A stretch of DNA of 13,221 nucleotides, from NCBI GenBank assembly GCA_900545885.1, contig URAF01000020.1:1-13221 (forward strand), read 5' to 3'. Below the pieces are notes generated by a model. That model was given only the letters and a program-made list of their open reading frames with translations. It had not been told where the DNA came from and did no database searches. Positions within the stretch are counted from its first letter, which is position 1. Every line of letters starts with the position of its first letter. Below are positions 1 to 8,790 of this stretch, piece by piece. This DNA comes from an uncultured Eubacteriales bacterium (GTDB taxonomy: Bacteria > Bacillota > Clostridia > Christensenellales > CAG-917). Both the position numbers and the translations under genes were made by a program.

Positions 1-542
1 ACCGTTTCGTATCCGTTGTCATATGTCACTGCCGCCATATAACGGGCATAAATGGCGTCGACATCCTGTCCGTTGTATGCAGTCTTGTACTGAGAGTCGA
101 TATACCAACCGCCGAAGGTCAGGTTTTTGCTCTCCGCATCGGCGACATAACCCGCGGTGAATTCGTCGATGTCCACAAGTCTTTTGTTGCCTTGGGCGCT
201 GCCGTTCACGCTGACAGCCAAGGTAATTGCGTCATACTTGGCGTAAACGTTCGTATTCTTTTTGATGCCCTCGTTCACGAACACCGCAGAAAAGTTTTCG
301 TCGGCGTACCAGTCGCGGAAACGGTATCCCGTCCTTTCCGGCGCGGCCGGGATTTCCACCTTCCCTTCCGAGTTGGCCGTAACGCTCTTGTGAACAGCCC
401 ACGAACCGTCGTCGTTCTGTATCATGAAATTGACTTTTGCCGTACTGTTGCCGTTGCACGCCACCAAGGCGATTGCCAAGGCGCACATTGCAAGCACACA
501 CAATATCAACACGAGCCGTTTTCTTGAGGTAGTTGTTGCCAT
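1..542 (-). CDS. InlB-repeat lipoprotein, N-terminal part (3' end outside window)
   Basis: The reading frame from ATG at 542 stays open for 180 codons to the window edge, so the C-terminus is missing. The start is supported by AGGAGGA at 549-555, six bases upstream. Residues 1-29 form a lipoprotein signal peptide: basic SRKR at 6-9, a hydrophobic core, then the lipobox LVAC with the lipidated cysteine at 29. Two InlB B-type (Listeria-Bacteroides, Flg_new) repeats follow, at about 36-104 and 106-170, with the typical aromatic ends GYRFRDWYADENF and TFGGWYIDSQYKTAY. From the family I infer an outer-face membrane-anchored protein with small beta-grasp-like repeats that bind surfaces or ligands. 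It lies 57 bp behind the MacB-like transporter gene on the same strand with no clear terminator between, so it is probably the last visible gene of that operon. The ligand is unknown. Confidence 0.85.
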   Translation of the reverse strand, partial: MATTTSRKRLVLILCVLAMCALAIALVACNGNSTAKVNFMIQNDDGSWAVHKSVTANSEGKVEIPAAPERTGYRFRDWYADENFSAVFVNEGIKKNTNVYAKYDAITLAVSVNGSAQGNKRLVDIDEFTAGYVADAESKNLTFGGWYIDSQYKTAYNGQDVDAIYARYMAAVTYDNGYET

Positions 543-599
543 TGTTGATCCTCCTTTTGTTTTTGGTAAACCCATTCCCCAAGTAGGAGAAAGTGATTT

Positions 600-2879
600 C
601 TAGATGTCGTATTTTGCCAAAATTTTGGCAGGCGATTGTGTTATTACGAACAAATACGGTACGAGAGATATTCCCGTCATCAGCACTCCGCACAAGGTTA
701 TCAATGCAACGGACAAGCCTACGAAAGAACCGAATGCGACGTTCATAACGAAATACCGCGCGCATACTATTGCAGCGGTTAACAACCATGCGCCCAGATA
801 GATTGCCATGTTGTCGAATACCGCCGTCATCGCCTCACGGAAAATCAAATTGCCGCGGTTTACGCCGATTGCACGATAAATACCGTATTCTTTGATGTTT
901 TTAATGCTGCCCGATTTCTCGATAAAGTAGTAAATCAGCAACAAGAGGACAATGATTACATAGAACACCGTGAGTCCTTTCATTGTCTCTTGACGCAATG
1001 CCTGCTCTTCCGCCCCGTAAAGACCTAGAATGTCTATACTTCTGATACTTTTCTGCGCAAGTAAAGCCGTGAGCGTGCTTTTTTCGTTTTCACCGTCCGT
1101 CTTGATCTCAAAATAGTATCTCGGTTCCGCTGTCGAGTCGTTCCCTTCCAATGCGTCGAAGTTGGGTGAAAGATACGCGAATAGATTTTTCATCACGTTT
1201 TCGCTGACGAATATTATGACGTCCGTTCCTATGCTTTCGCGGGTAATCGCAACTTTTTGAACATACAATCCGCTGTCTCTCAGCTGTATGGCGTAAGGCG
1301 AGTGTGCAAGTGCGGTATTGACGTTTTCCACGACATAATAGCCGTTGTTGGAGTCCGACATCATTTTGTAGAGCGAATTGCGGTTTAATTCCACGATTAT
1401 CTTATCGTTGTCCTTGACTTCTTCCGAAACTCTGACCGTTGCCGACAGTTCGACTTCCGCATAATCTTCCGACAGAAGTATGTTTCCCGTATCGGAAAAC
1501 TTAATCGCGTTGTACACCCCCAAGAAATTCACATAATCCGTGCGCGTGAAAAACACCGCGGGATAATCGGCGTCGACTATTCCGCACACGGGATAAGTGT
1601 GATCGAACGTCAACCGCAACACGGAAGCGTCGTTATCGAGTTCGGCAAGCCGCATCTGACTTTTTATGCTTTGCGCAAGACCTCGGCTTACGGCAACTTC
1701 ACCTTCCGAGGGAGCCTTCCCGCTGAGAAGAGTATCCCCGTCGCCTATCGACTTGGGCGTATAATTCAACACAGCCCCCGAAAGCGACGACAACCCCGAA
1801 TAGCCGAATGTTCCGCGCCTCATCTCCGTGTCGAAGAAGTCGATATTGCTGTAAAGAGAAGGATCGAGATTGCGGATATCGGCGTATGTATTCATATTGA
1901 CATACACGCTGTTTGCGTCTGTTTGCCTGTTCTGCACTTCGAAATTAATCATTTCGTTTGCCTGAAAAGCAAGCATGGTAACCACAACGGAAATCGCCGC
2001 AATAAAAATTTGCTTGAAAATGTTTGCCGTGGAATAAAATCTGTCCCGACCTTCTTTTTTTCTGTTTTTGAATATGCTTTTGCACGAAAAGAGCCGACCG
2101 TTCTTTTTCGCAGAACTGTTTTCGTATACGGGCACCATCACCTCTTGCGAACGATCGGCGGCGTCGACGTCCGATTTGCCGCTCAAAGCGTACCCTGCGA
2201 CTATTTCACGGGTCTCGTCGTCCTGCGTTATCCTGCCGTCGACAATGCGGATAAAATCGTCGGCATATTTTTCTATCAACGAAAGTTCGTGCGTAACCAC
2301 CACCACAAGACGCGTCGCGGATATTTCTTTCAAAATATCCATTACTTTCGCGGTGTTTTCTGCGTCAAGATTACCAGTAGGCTCGTCGGCAAGGATTATG
2401 TCGGCACCTTTTATCAGCGCGCGCGCAATGGCCACGCGCTGCTTCTGCCCTCCCGAAAGAGCGTCTCCCTTTTTGTTGGCGTAACGCTGCATACCCACAA
2501 GCGACAGCACTTCTTCCGTACGCCTTGCAATCTCCGTTTTGTCCTTGAAACCCGCAAGCGTCATTGCATTGGACATTATTTCGGAAATGGTAAACCCCTT
2601 TTCGAGATAATAGTTCTGAAATACGAATCCCGTTCTGGAATTCCGTATGTAATCGGAATTTCGTCCCGTAACGGCAACTCCGTCGAACTCGATTTCGCCG
2701 CCGTCGGGTCTGTCCAGACCTCCTATGATGTTGAGCAACGTTGTCTTGCCGCTTCCGCTTTTCCCGAATATTGCAATCAATCCTTTGTCAGGCAATTCGA
2801 ACGACACACCCTTCAACACTTCGTTGCGGTTGCGTGAATGAGGATTGAATACTTTTTTGACGTTTTTAATGGCTATCAT
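600..2879 (-). CDS. MacB-like ABC transporter: ATPase fused to FtsX-type permease
   Basis: The 759-aa protein has an N-terminal ATPase domain (1-225) and a C-terminal permease. Seen in the sequence: Walker A GKSGSGKT at 39-46, Q-loop Q88, signature LSGGQKQR at 141-148, Walker B ILADEPTGNLD with D165/E166, and H-loop H197, so it should hydrolyse ATP. A basic linker leads to TM1 (about 288-307). An extracellular domain of about 330 residues follows, then TM2-TM4 (about 637-653, 690-712, 720-745). The FtsX motif GIYRAIGV (665-672) and the ending SPAKILAKYDI fit the family. This is the domain order of MacB, a mechanotransmission (type VII) transporter. The start ATG lies 9-10 bases after a GGGGAG site and about 60 bp behind the preceding transporter gene, so the two are probably co-transcribed and may form a heterodimer. 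By family analogy it would expel or sense peptides, drugs or lipid-linked substrates. The substrate is not evident. Confidence 0.88.
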   Translation of the reverse strand: MIAIKNVKKVFNPHSRNRNEVLKGVSFELPDKGLIAIFGKSGSGKTTLLNIIGGLDRPDGGEIEFDGVAVTGRNSDYIRNSRTGFVFQNYYLEKGFTISEIMSNAMTLAGFKDKTEIARRTEEVLSLVGMQRYANKKGDALSGGQKQRVAIARALIKGADIILADEPTGNLDAENTAKVMDILKEISATRLVVVVTHELSLIEKYADDFIRIVDGRITQDDETREIVAGYALSGKSDVDAADRSQEVMVPVYENSSAKKNGRLFSCKSIFKNRKKEGRDRFYSTANIFKQIFIAAISVVVTMLAFQANEMINFEVQNRQTDANSVYVNMNTYADIRNLDPSLYSNIDFFDTEMRRGTFGYSGLSSLSGAVLNYTPKSIGDGDTLLSGKAPSEGEVAVSRGLAQSIKSQMRLAELDNDASVLRLTFDHTYPVCGIVDADYPAVFFTRTDYVNFLGVYNAIKFSDTGNILLSEDYAEVELSATVRVSEEVKDNDKIIVELNRNSLYKMMSDSNNGYYVVENVNTALAHSPYAIQLRDSGLYVQKVAITRESIGTDVIIFVSENVMKNLFAYLSPNFDALEGNDSTAEPRYYFEIKTDGENEKSTLTALLAQKSIRSIDILGLYGAEEQALRQETMKGLTVFYVIIVLLLLIYYFIEKSGSIKNIKEYGIYRAIGVNRGNLIFREAMTAVFDNMAIYLGAWLLTAAIVCARYFVMNVAFGSFVGLSVALITLCGVLMTGISLVPYLFVITQSPAKILAKYDI

Positions 2880-2939
2880 CAGACAACTCTCCCCGACAAA
2901 ATAGCGTATATGCCACAGCCGTAAAGCTCGGTTTTACCA

Positions 2940-5021
2940 TCACTTACTTCCCCTCCCGAGCGTCTTGCGTATGCTTTGTCCGTTAAGGTTTTTATTAAAT
3001 CCGAAAGCCACCAATTCCACAATCAGCAACAACATAACCTCTATGAAAAAGTAGTTCCCGACCGATATGACGGAAAGCCCGCTTGCCGGTAAGGCCGCGG
3101 CAATCAGTGATGCCACGGGCAAAAGCACCAGAGTCGGCAGGAATGTCAGCGCCATCTGCACGTAAAGGGCTTTCGACGCCGTTTTGCCTGAAATTCCGAG
3201 AGTGCGATACACGGTAAAATCTGCTTTGTAGACCTTAACGCTGCGGATAAAAATTATGCTTATGAGAATTCCGAACAACACCGACACGGCAACGAGTGCG
3301 GTATACCACAGAATGTCCGTTGTGAAAACGTCTCCCGCATTGTGAACATACACTTTTTGAGAGGACAGCAATCCCACATAACCTTTTTCGTTCAAAGCGC
3401 TTAAGGCATCGCGTGCCCTTTTGTCGCTGTCGAAATACAGACTTATTTGAGAAACGCTTTCGTCGGAGGCAAACATTTCCTCATAATCGCTTTCGCTCAA
3501 CTCCGCAATCAGTCCGTCCGTCTTTTCGCTCTTGCGTGTATCGTCAATTATGGTATATGCCCTTTCTTCGTTTGCGGAGAAGACAACGGTTTTGCCCTTT
3601 ACATTCCAAAACGAGGAGTTTATAAGGTTTATTTGTCCTGATAAAAGTTCAGAATTGACGGCAAATGTAAAAACCGTCGCGGCATCGTCGCCCAGTTTCA
3701 CCGATGTGTTTACGGCACGTATCTTTCTGCCGTAACGTTCCAGTGTTTCATATCCGAGGTACAGTTTTACGTCCGTGACGTTCACGGAAGTCTCGGTTTC
3801 GATACTGTCGACTCCTATTCCCGCATTTATAAACGTATTCGCAATATCTTCGGCGTCCTCCGCCGCATACAACGGCAACACCAGCACGGCACGGTTTCCG
3901 CTAAGATTATGAACATAAGGTGCGTAAAGACAAATCACCTTATACTCGGACAGCATTCCCGCCCCGCGCGGAACAGTCACGGAAAACTCCGTAAGGGCTC
4001 TGTCGGGGAACATGAAACCCGCGCCCGTCGCGGCGGCAAGTTCGTCCGCAACATCGGCGGATATCTTGTCTCCCCCCGCCGTGACGATTACTTTCCCTTC
4101 CACGCCAACGTCGTCAAGCGTCGTCCTGACGGGCAGTATGAGCATTTTGCCGAATACCGACAATACGATTAGCAAAGTTATTGCGCAGACGAACAGCGCA
4201 AGTGTCATCATCATCGTGAAGCGAGGTCTGCTTTTGTAATTGAGCACCCCTATATGCAACACATTCTTGATATTCCGAAACCTGCTCCCATCCTCATCGG
4301 GCACATCCGTCTCTGCTTTTGCGGATGTCTGCGTAAGCGGCGGAGAAACGACGTGCTTGTCTTCCGCAACACCTCCGTCGTACATCTTGATGCGACGCGT
4401 TGCATATTCGACGAAGAATTCCGGATTGTGCGTGACGACGATGACGAGCTTATCGTTCGCCACCTCTTTCAACAGCGCAGCGACCTCTCTGCTCGCCTTG
4501 ACGTCGAGATTTCCCGTAGGCTCGTCGGCAAGGATTATCGGGGCATCCTTTGCAAGGGCGCGCGCTATGACCGTTCGCTGTTTTTCCCCACCGGACAATC
4601 TGCTGCCCTTTTGATTGATCTGTTGAGTAAGACCGACCCGTTCTATAAGGTCGCGCGCGATTTTCCTTCGCTTTTTCTTATCTTCGATGCGCAAAAGCGC
4701 CAGCTCAATATTCTCCAACACCGTAAGGTTTTCTATTATATTGAAATCCTGAAAAATGGTCGCAATGTTTTTTTCCCTGTATTTTTCCCAATCGGATTCG
4801 CCAAAATGGGAAGTCTCCTCCCCGTTTATATACAACTCGCCCTCTTCGTAGGTATCGTTCGCGCCGATAATATTCAACAGGGTTGACTTGCCCGCCCCGC
4901 TCTCGCCTTCGACGGTGACGAATTCGTTGTAATCGAATTCCAGACTGACCCCCCTTATGCCGATTGTGAATATATCGTCGGAGTCGTATATCTTTCCTAT
5001 ATTATCGAGCTTTAACAGCAT
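2940..5021 (-). CDS. MacB-like ABC transporter: ATPase fused to FtsX-type permease (partner)
   Basis: I place the start at ATG 5021 (693 aa). GGAGG at 5027-5031 is five bases upstream, whereas the longer start at 5042 lies inside a palindrome and has no ribosome site. ATPase motifs: Walker A GESGAGKST at 39-47, Q91, signature LSGGEKQR at 142-149, Walker B LADEPTGNLD with D166/E167, and H198, all canonical. Permease: TM1 about 269-291, an extracellular domain of about 280 residues, then TM2-TM4 about 571-593, 625-645 and 657-675, with the FtsX-like stretch VYRTLGISGK after TM2. It is the first gene of the operon driven by the 5133-5162 promoter and has the same plan as the next gene but a divergent extracellular domain, which suggests a heterodimer. 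Its stop TGA shares a base with an ATG of a 24-codon ORF that bridges to the next gene. The transported substrate is unknown. Confidence 0.87.
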   Translation of the reverse strand: MLLKLDNIGKIYDSDDIFTIGIRGVSLEFDYNEFVTVEGESGAGKSTLLNIIGANDTYEEGELYINGEETSHFGESDWEKYREKNIATIFQDFNIIENLTVLENIELALLRIEDKKKRRKIARDLIERVGLTQQINQKGSRLSGGEKQRTVIARALAKDAPIILADEPTGNLDVKASREVAALLKEVANDKLVIVVTHNPEFFVEYATRRIKMYDGGVAEDKHVVSPPLTQTSAKAETDVPDEDGSRFRNIKNVLHIGVLNYKSRPRFTMMMTLALFVCAITLLIVLSVFGKMLILPVRTTLDDVGVEGKVIVTAGGDKISADVADELAAATGAGFMFPDRALTEFSVTVPRGAGMLSEYKVICLYAPYVHNLSGNRAVLVLPLYAAEDAEDIANTFINAGIGVDSIETETSVNVTDVKLYLGYETLERYGRKIRAVNTSVKLGDDAATVFTFAVNSELLSGQINLINSSFWNVKGKTVVFSANEERAYTIIDDTRKSEKTDGLIAELSESDYEEMFASDESVSQISLYFDSDKRARDALSALNEKGYVGLLSSQKVYVHNAGDVFTTDILWYTALVAVSVLFGILISIIFIRSVKVYKADFTVYRTLGISGKTASKALYVQMALTFLPTLVLLPVASLIAAALPASGLSVISVGNYFFIEVMLLLIVELVAFGFNKNLNGQSIRKTLGRGSK

Positions 5022-5034
5022 TTCCGCCTCCGCA

Positions 5035-5050
5035 GTTCGCATATGCGAAC
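5035..5050. promoter_or_regulatory. 16-bp perfect palindrome, copy 1 (putative operator or RNA hairpin)
   Basis: GTTCGCATATGCGAAC is a perfect palindrome. It sits four bases upstream of the GGAGG ribosome site of the 2940-5021 gene, inside its transcribed leader. An identical copy precedes the ABC gene at 8770 and a near-identical copy lies at 5068. It could be a DNA operator or, as RNA, a 6-bp stem with a four-base loop that hinders ribosome access. Confidence 0.7.
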
Positions 5051-5067
5051 CATAACGTCAAAAATAA

Positions 5068-5083
5068 GTTCGCCTATGCGAAC
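5068..5083. promoter_or_regulatory. 16-bp palindrome, copy 2
   Basis: GTTCGCCTATGCGAAC matches the palindrome at 5035 except for one base in the centre, so both 6-bp arms are intact. Its start is 33 bp from that of copy 1, close to three helical turns, which would put two bound dimers on the same face of the DNA. It lies about 43-58 bases downstream of the inferred transcription start. Confidence 0.65.
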
Positions 5084-5132
5084 ATCTCGCGTTAAAGAAA
5101 AGGCTTTACGCCTGTTCTCAACACTCATCGCA

Positions 5133-5162
5133 ATTATATGCTAGCCGCTTCGGGAGTGTCAA
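5133..5162 (-). promoter_or_regulatory. Consensus sigma-A-type promoter of the MacB-like operon
   Basis: On the minus strand TTGACA (5157-5162) is followed by an 18-base spacer and TATAAT (5133-5138). Both hexamers match the consensus exactly. The inferred start near 5126 gives a leader of about 105 bases before ATG 5021, containing both palindromes. A perfect -35 and -10 implies a strong promoter that needs repression or leader control. Confidence 0.85.
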
Positions 5163-5186
5163 GCAATCGAAACACAATCAGAAAAT

Positions 5187-5200
5187 TTAGCGCGCGCTAA
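5187..5200. repeat. 14-bp perfect palindrome upstream of the promoter; possible terminator or operator
   Basis: TTAGCGCGCGCTAA reads the same on both strands. On the minus strand it is followed by ATTTTC, so it could act as a weak terminator for the transporter gene ending at 5272. It also lies 24 bp upstream of the -35 box and could bind a regulator. The sequence does not decide between these roles. Confidence 0.45.
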
Positions 5201-5271
5201 CGTTGAGAACCGTTTCCGCCGCGACGCGAAGGAATTCACGCCGCGGCGACAAAAAAATACAATCGATACCG

Positions 5272-7014
5272 TCATTGTTCCGAACTCAGTTTCCATCCCA
5301 CGGATTTTTCGCGCATCGCAACGAATTTTGCGTACTGACCTCCCCGTTGCATAAGTTCGGAGTGGATGCCCTCTTCCGCGATTTTTCCGTTGTCCAACAC
5401 GATGATTTTATCCGCATTCCGCACCGTTTTCAGGCGGTGCGCAATCATAATGACGGTTTTGGATTTCGTGAGTTCGGCAATGGCGTTTTGCAGCATCCAT
5501 TCGTTTTCGGGATCAACGTTTGCCGTTGCCTCATCCATCACGATTACGGGGCTATCCTTTATGATTGCTCGCGCTATGGAAATACGTTGCTTTTCACCGC
5601 CTGAAATATTCGCACCGCCCTCCCCTATAACGGTGTCATATCCCTGAGGCAATGCAACGATAAAGTCGTGGCAGCATGCCTTTTTTGCTGCGGCGATTAC
5701 TTCTTCCATACTCGCGTTCGGCTTTCCGAAACGGATGTTGTTTGCGACCGTATCGTTGAAAAGATACACGTTCTGAAAAACCATACTGTAATTTTTCAAA
5801 AGACTGTCGAGTTTATATTCCCTGACGTCGTGGCCGCCGAGACTGACGCTCCCTTCGTTCACATCCCAAAAGCGCAAAATCAAATTGCAAAGCGTTGTTT
5901 TTCCGCTACCCGACGCTCCGACAATTGCGAGCGACGTACGTGCAGGTATTTCTATCGTTACATTGTCGATTATCCTGCGCTTTTCGTAGGAAAATCCGAC
6001 GTTCTGCACGGAAATGTCCGTCGTATTCGGACAAATCTCTTTTCCGTCCACGTCCATCACCGGCAAAGACAGTGCCGCATTGATTTTGTCGACGGAATTG
6101 GAAGCCATGCGTAAAAGCGCGGACATGTTTCCTCCCGCAGCAAGGTCATTGAATACCATGAACGACGCAATGCAGAGAACGAGAGAATTTGCGAGTGTGA
6201 GCGTGCCCCCGAGATAAAACGCGACAGCACAAGCAATGATCGCTATTCCCGCAAGTTTTACGACAAGCCCCTGCAACGCCATAAACGGTATATAGTTTCT
6301 TTCCAGAGCGTAATTTATATCGCGTTCACGCCGAATGGCGTTTTGCACCTTTTTGTTGGCATTGACCGTTAGGTTGTACGATTTTATGACCGCAATGCCC
6401 TGTACATATTCCAACACTGCATCGACCGCATCTTCCACCGTTTTCATCTTCCTGTCCGAATTCTTTTCGCCAGCCCTGTGCAATAACGCGTTGATTACGA
6501 GAAAGAGCGCAAATCCTCCCAACGTTACAAACCCCACTCTCCAGTCGAAAACGAACATCGCAGTTGTAATAACGACGGTCATCGTAAACCCTTTGGTGGA
6601 AAGCAACATGCAACGGGTAAGCGTATCCTGTAACGATTCCGCGACATTGGTCGCCGTATTGGTGATCTGCCCGAGGTTGTGTTCATTAAAATATCCCATG
6701 GGGGCATATTTCAGTTTATCCGCAATCCTGATGCGAGAGTTTGCCGCCACGGTATATCCCGAATAAGTCATGAACTGCGTGGAAAAATAATTGCATATTG
6801 CGCAGCCCGACACACCTCCTCCGAGAATGGCAAGGCATTTCCATACCAGGCTGCCGTCCGCAGTGCCTCCCAAAATCGCATTGAGCGCATACGCACTCGC
6901 AAACAGACTGAACGCTTCGAATACCGATTGCAACAAACCGAACAATAGCGCTGCAATCATTGTCTTTTTCTTATCGCCGGCAAATCGGATGAATTTGTAC
7001 AAATACTTAAACAT
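5272..7014 (-). CDS. ABC half-transporter (ABCB/type IV fold), second subunit
   Basis: The start is ATG 7014 (580 aa), with GGAGG six bases upstream. The longer start at 7041 would add an Arg-rich tail encoded inside the previous gene. The N-terminal membrane domain (about 1-310) has the six-helix pattern of exporter-fold ABC proteins. The ATPase domain shows Walker A GASGSGKTT (366-374), Q414, signature ISGGEKQR (470-477), Walker B VIVMDEATA with D494/E495, and H526, all intact. The stop codon of the upstream subunit and this ATG are one base apart, so translation is coupled and the two proteins very probably form a heterodimer. Walker B is followed by NVDPENE, a form I recall from IrtAB/YbtPQ-like transporters as well as drug exporters, so import of a chelate is possible. 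No siderophore genes are in view, so multidrug or peptide export is the default reading. Confidence 0.88.
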   Translation of the reverse strand: MFKYLYKFIRFAGDKKKTMIAALLFGLLQSVFEAFSLFASAYALNAILGGTADGSLVWKCLAILGGGVSGCAICNYFSTQFMTYSGYTVAANSRIRIADKLKYAPMGYFNEHNLGQITNTATNVAESLQDTLTRCMLLSTKGFTMTVVITTAMFVFDWRVGFVTLGGFALFLVINALLHRAGEKNSDRKMKTVEDAVDAVLEYVQGIAVIKSYNLTVNANKKVQNAIRRERDINYALERNYIPFMALQGLVVKLAGIAIIACAVAFYLGGTLTLANSLVLCIASFMVFNDLAAGGNMSALLRMASNSVDKINAALSLPVMDVDGKEICPNTTDISVQNVGFSYEKRRIIDNVTIEIPARTSLAIVGASGSGKTTLCNLILRFWDVNEGSVSLGGHDVREYKLDSLLKNYSMVFQNVYLFNDTVANNIRFGKPNASMEEVIAAAKKACCHDFIVALPQGYDTVIGEGGANISGGEKQRISIARAIIKDSPVIVMDEATANVDPENEWMLQNAIAELTKSKTVIMIAHRLKTVRNADKIIVLDNGKIAEEGIHSELMQRGGQYAKFVAMREKSVGWKLSSEQ

Positions 7015-7015
7015 A

Positions 7016-8770
7016 TTACGCCTCCGTCGTGTCCTTCGCACCTATGTGCGCCTGCCATAATTCCCTGTATAGGGAACTCTTTTCGAGCAATTCCCCGTGC
7101 GTGCCGCAACACTCGATATTGCCGTCGTTGACCAGGAATATTTGATCCGAATTCGTAACGGTCGAAAGCCGGTGAGCCACAACGATCAGTGTTTTTCCCT
7201 GCACGAGACGGGAGACTGCGCTCTGAATGACCGCTTCGTTTTCGGGATCGGTGTAGGCGGTCGCCTCGTCCAATATTACGATCGGCGCGTTTTTCAGCAT
7301 CGCACGAGCGATAGATATCCTCTGTCTTTCACCGCCCGACAGATGTCCGCCCGAACTGCCCACAATGGTGTCATATCCTCTTTCAAGCTGCATAATAAAA
7401 TCGTGACACCCCGACGCTTCAGCAATTGCTTCCACCTCCGCATCCGTAGCATTCGGGTTTCCTTTGCGGATATTCTCGCGTATGCTTTCGTCGAATAGAA
7501 AACTGTCCTGTGAGACGTAGGCTATGTTTTCGTTCAGCTGCTCCAGCGGTATTTTGCGTATATCCGCACCGCCGATCGTAATTCTGCCGCCTTGCACATC
7601 CCACATGGACGCAAGCAGTTTGGCAATAGTGGATTTACCGCTACCCGACGGCCCGACGAGAGCATTGACCGTACCTTCGCGGAATGTAAAATTCACGTCG
7701 TGCAGGACTTCGTCTTCTCCGTAGCCAAACTTCACGTTCTCTCCACAAACGGTATATCCGTTCAGTTTTATGCGTTCGGTCGGACGCACAAGTTCTTCTT
7801 CGCAAAGAATTGAGTTGATCTCGCCCACGATCACACCGATTTTGGCTATATCGTCGTTATAACTCAATATCCCGATTAGGGGCGTCAGCAGACCGAAACA
7901 CAGCGCAATGATAAGTACCAGTTCTGCGAGAGACAAACTGTCGTTAAGATAAAATGCTACAGCAGCGGGGAGCACGGTAAGCAGCACGCTCGGAATAATC
8001 GACATGCCCAGCGAAAAAGGAATCTGCGTATCCCTCATCCAGTCAATGGCCGAATTCGCAGACTCTTTTGCTGCGTCGGCAAACTTTTTGTAAGAGTCTG
8101 CGGATTGATTGAATGTTTTTATCACTTGGATACCGTTTATATATTCCACGGCAACCGAGTTCAGCTGTTTGCTTGCACGAAGATATCTGGAAAACTTCTT
8201 TTCATATCCTATGTGCATACAACAAAACAAAACGAGTCCGACCGGTATCGTAATCAAAGATATCAGTCCGATACGCCAATCGATTGCGAATACGTACGCT
8301 AGCAAAACAACAGGCGCAAACAGTTTTGATGTCATTTCCGGAACAAGATGCGCAAGCGTCGGCTCAATGCTGTCTATGCGCTCTACGATGACATTCTTGA
8401 TCTCGCCGCTCGGACGCGCAAGTATTTTACCCATTGACATTCGTGCCAACTTATCGCAAGCGCGTTCACGCACGTCTGCTATTACCTGAAATGTGGCTTT
8501 GTGCGAAACAGTAGTCGAGAAAGAATGACAAGTATAATGCCCCGCCCAGCACAATGCCGCAATCAGCAACCACATACCGTATGTATCAAACGCAAATATT
8601 CTCTCGCCTTCCGCGAGCAAAATGACTATCTGCCCCATACATACAAAAGGCACCACACCTAGCAAAACCTCAAGCACGGCCAGCATCACCGATACCGCAT
8701 AACTGCCGCGGTAGGGCTTTGCCCATTCGTACAAATAAGAAAAAGTTCCTCTCTTCTTCTCTTTTTGCAT
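7016..8770 (-). CDS. ABC half-transporter (ABCB/type IV fold), first subunit
   Basis: The 584-aa protein starts at ATG 8770 behind AAGGAG (8776-8781). The membrane domain covers about 1-310, with hydrophobic helices near 25-53, 65-80, 150-185 and 255-300. ATPase motifs: Walker A GPSGSGKST (373-381), Q421, signature LSGGERQR (477-484), Walker B IVILDEATA with D501/E502, and H533. Neither subunit of the pair has a degenerate site, unlike many heterodimeric exporters. The gene lies 60 bp behind the TetR gene on the same strand. A terminator and a 16-bp palindrome occupy that gap, so expression probably depends on readthrough or on a promoter I could not recognise. Role by family and context: ATP-driven export (or IrtAB-like import) of a small molecule or peptide, controlled by the adjacent repressor. 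I cannot name the substrate. Confidence 0.88.
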   Translation of the reverse strand: MQKEKKRGTFSYLYEWAKPYRGSYAVSVMLAVLEVLLGVVPFVCMGQIVILLAEGERIFAFDTYGMWLLIAALCWAGHYTCHSFSTTVSHKATFQVIADVRERACDKLARMSMGKILARPSGEIKNVIVERIDSIEPTLAHLVPEMTSKLFAPVVLLAYVFAIDWRIGLISLITIPVGLVLFCCMHIGYEKKFSRYLRASKQLNSVAVEYINGIQVIKTFNQSADSYKKFADAAKESANSAIDWMRDTQIPFSLGMSIIPSVLLTVLPAAVAFYLNDSLSLAELVLIIALCFGLLTPLIGILSYNDDIAKIGVIVGEINSILCEEELVRPTERIKLNGYTVCGENVKFGYGEDEVLHDVNFTFREGTVNALVGPSGSGKSTIAKLLASMWDVQGGRITIGGADIRKIPLEQLNENIAYVSQDSFLFDESIRENIRKGNPNATDAEVEAIAEASGCHDFIMQLERGYDTIVGSSGGHLSGGERQRISIARAMLKNAPIVILDEATAYTDPENEAVIQSAVSRLVQGKTLIVVAHRLSTVTNSDQIFLVNDGNIECCGTHGELLEKSSLYRELWQAHIGAKDTTEA

Positions 8771-8790
8771 ACTAACTCCTTTTATTTTAA

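Noticed and set aside
1599..2837. 412-codon plus-strand open frame inside the MacB-like gene
   Set aside because: It is antisense to a gene with clear ATPase motifs, has no ribosome site and its translation shows no recognisable domain.
5022..5042. Longer start (ATG 5042) for the 2940-5021 gene
   Set aside because: This ATG lies inside the palindrome and has no Shine-Dalgarno sequence. ATG 5021 has GGAGG at the right distance.
5035..5083. GTTCG/CGAAC palindromes as LexA (DinR) boxes
   Set aside because: The Gram-positive LexA box is CGAAC-N4-GTTCG. Here the arms are in the opposite order, with six bases between.
5239..5248. CGCCGCGGCG palindrome as terminator behind the ABC gene at 5272
   Set aside because: The T-run precedes the palindrome on the minus strand instead of following it, so it is not an intrinsic terminator for that gene.
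7015..7041. Longer start (ATG 7041) for the 5272-7014 gene
   Set aside because: It would overlap the upstream gene and add an Arg-rich stretch foreign to the family. ATG 7014 has GGAGG six bases upstream.
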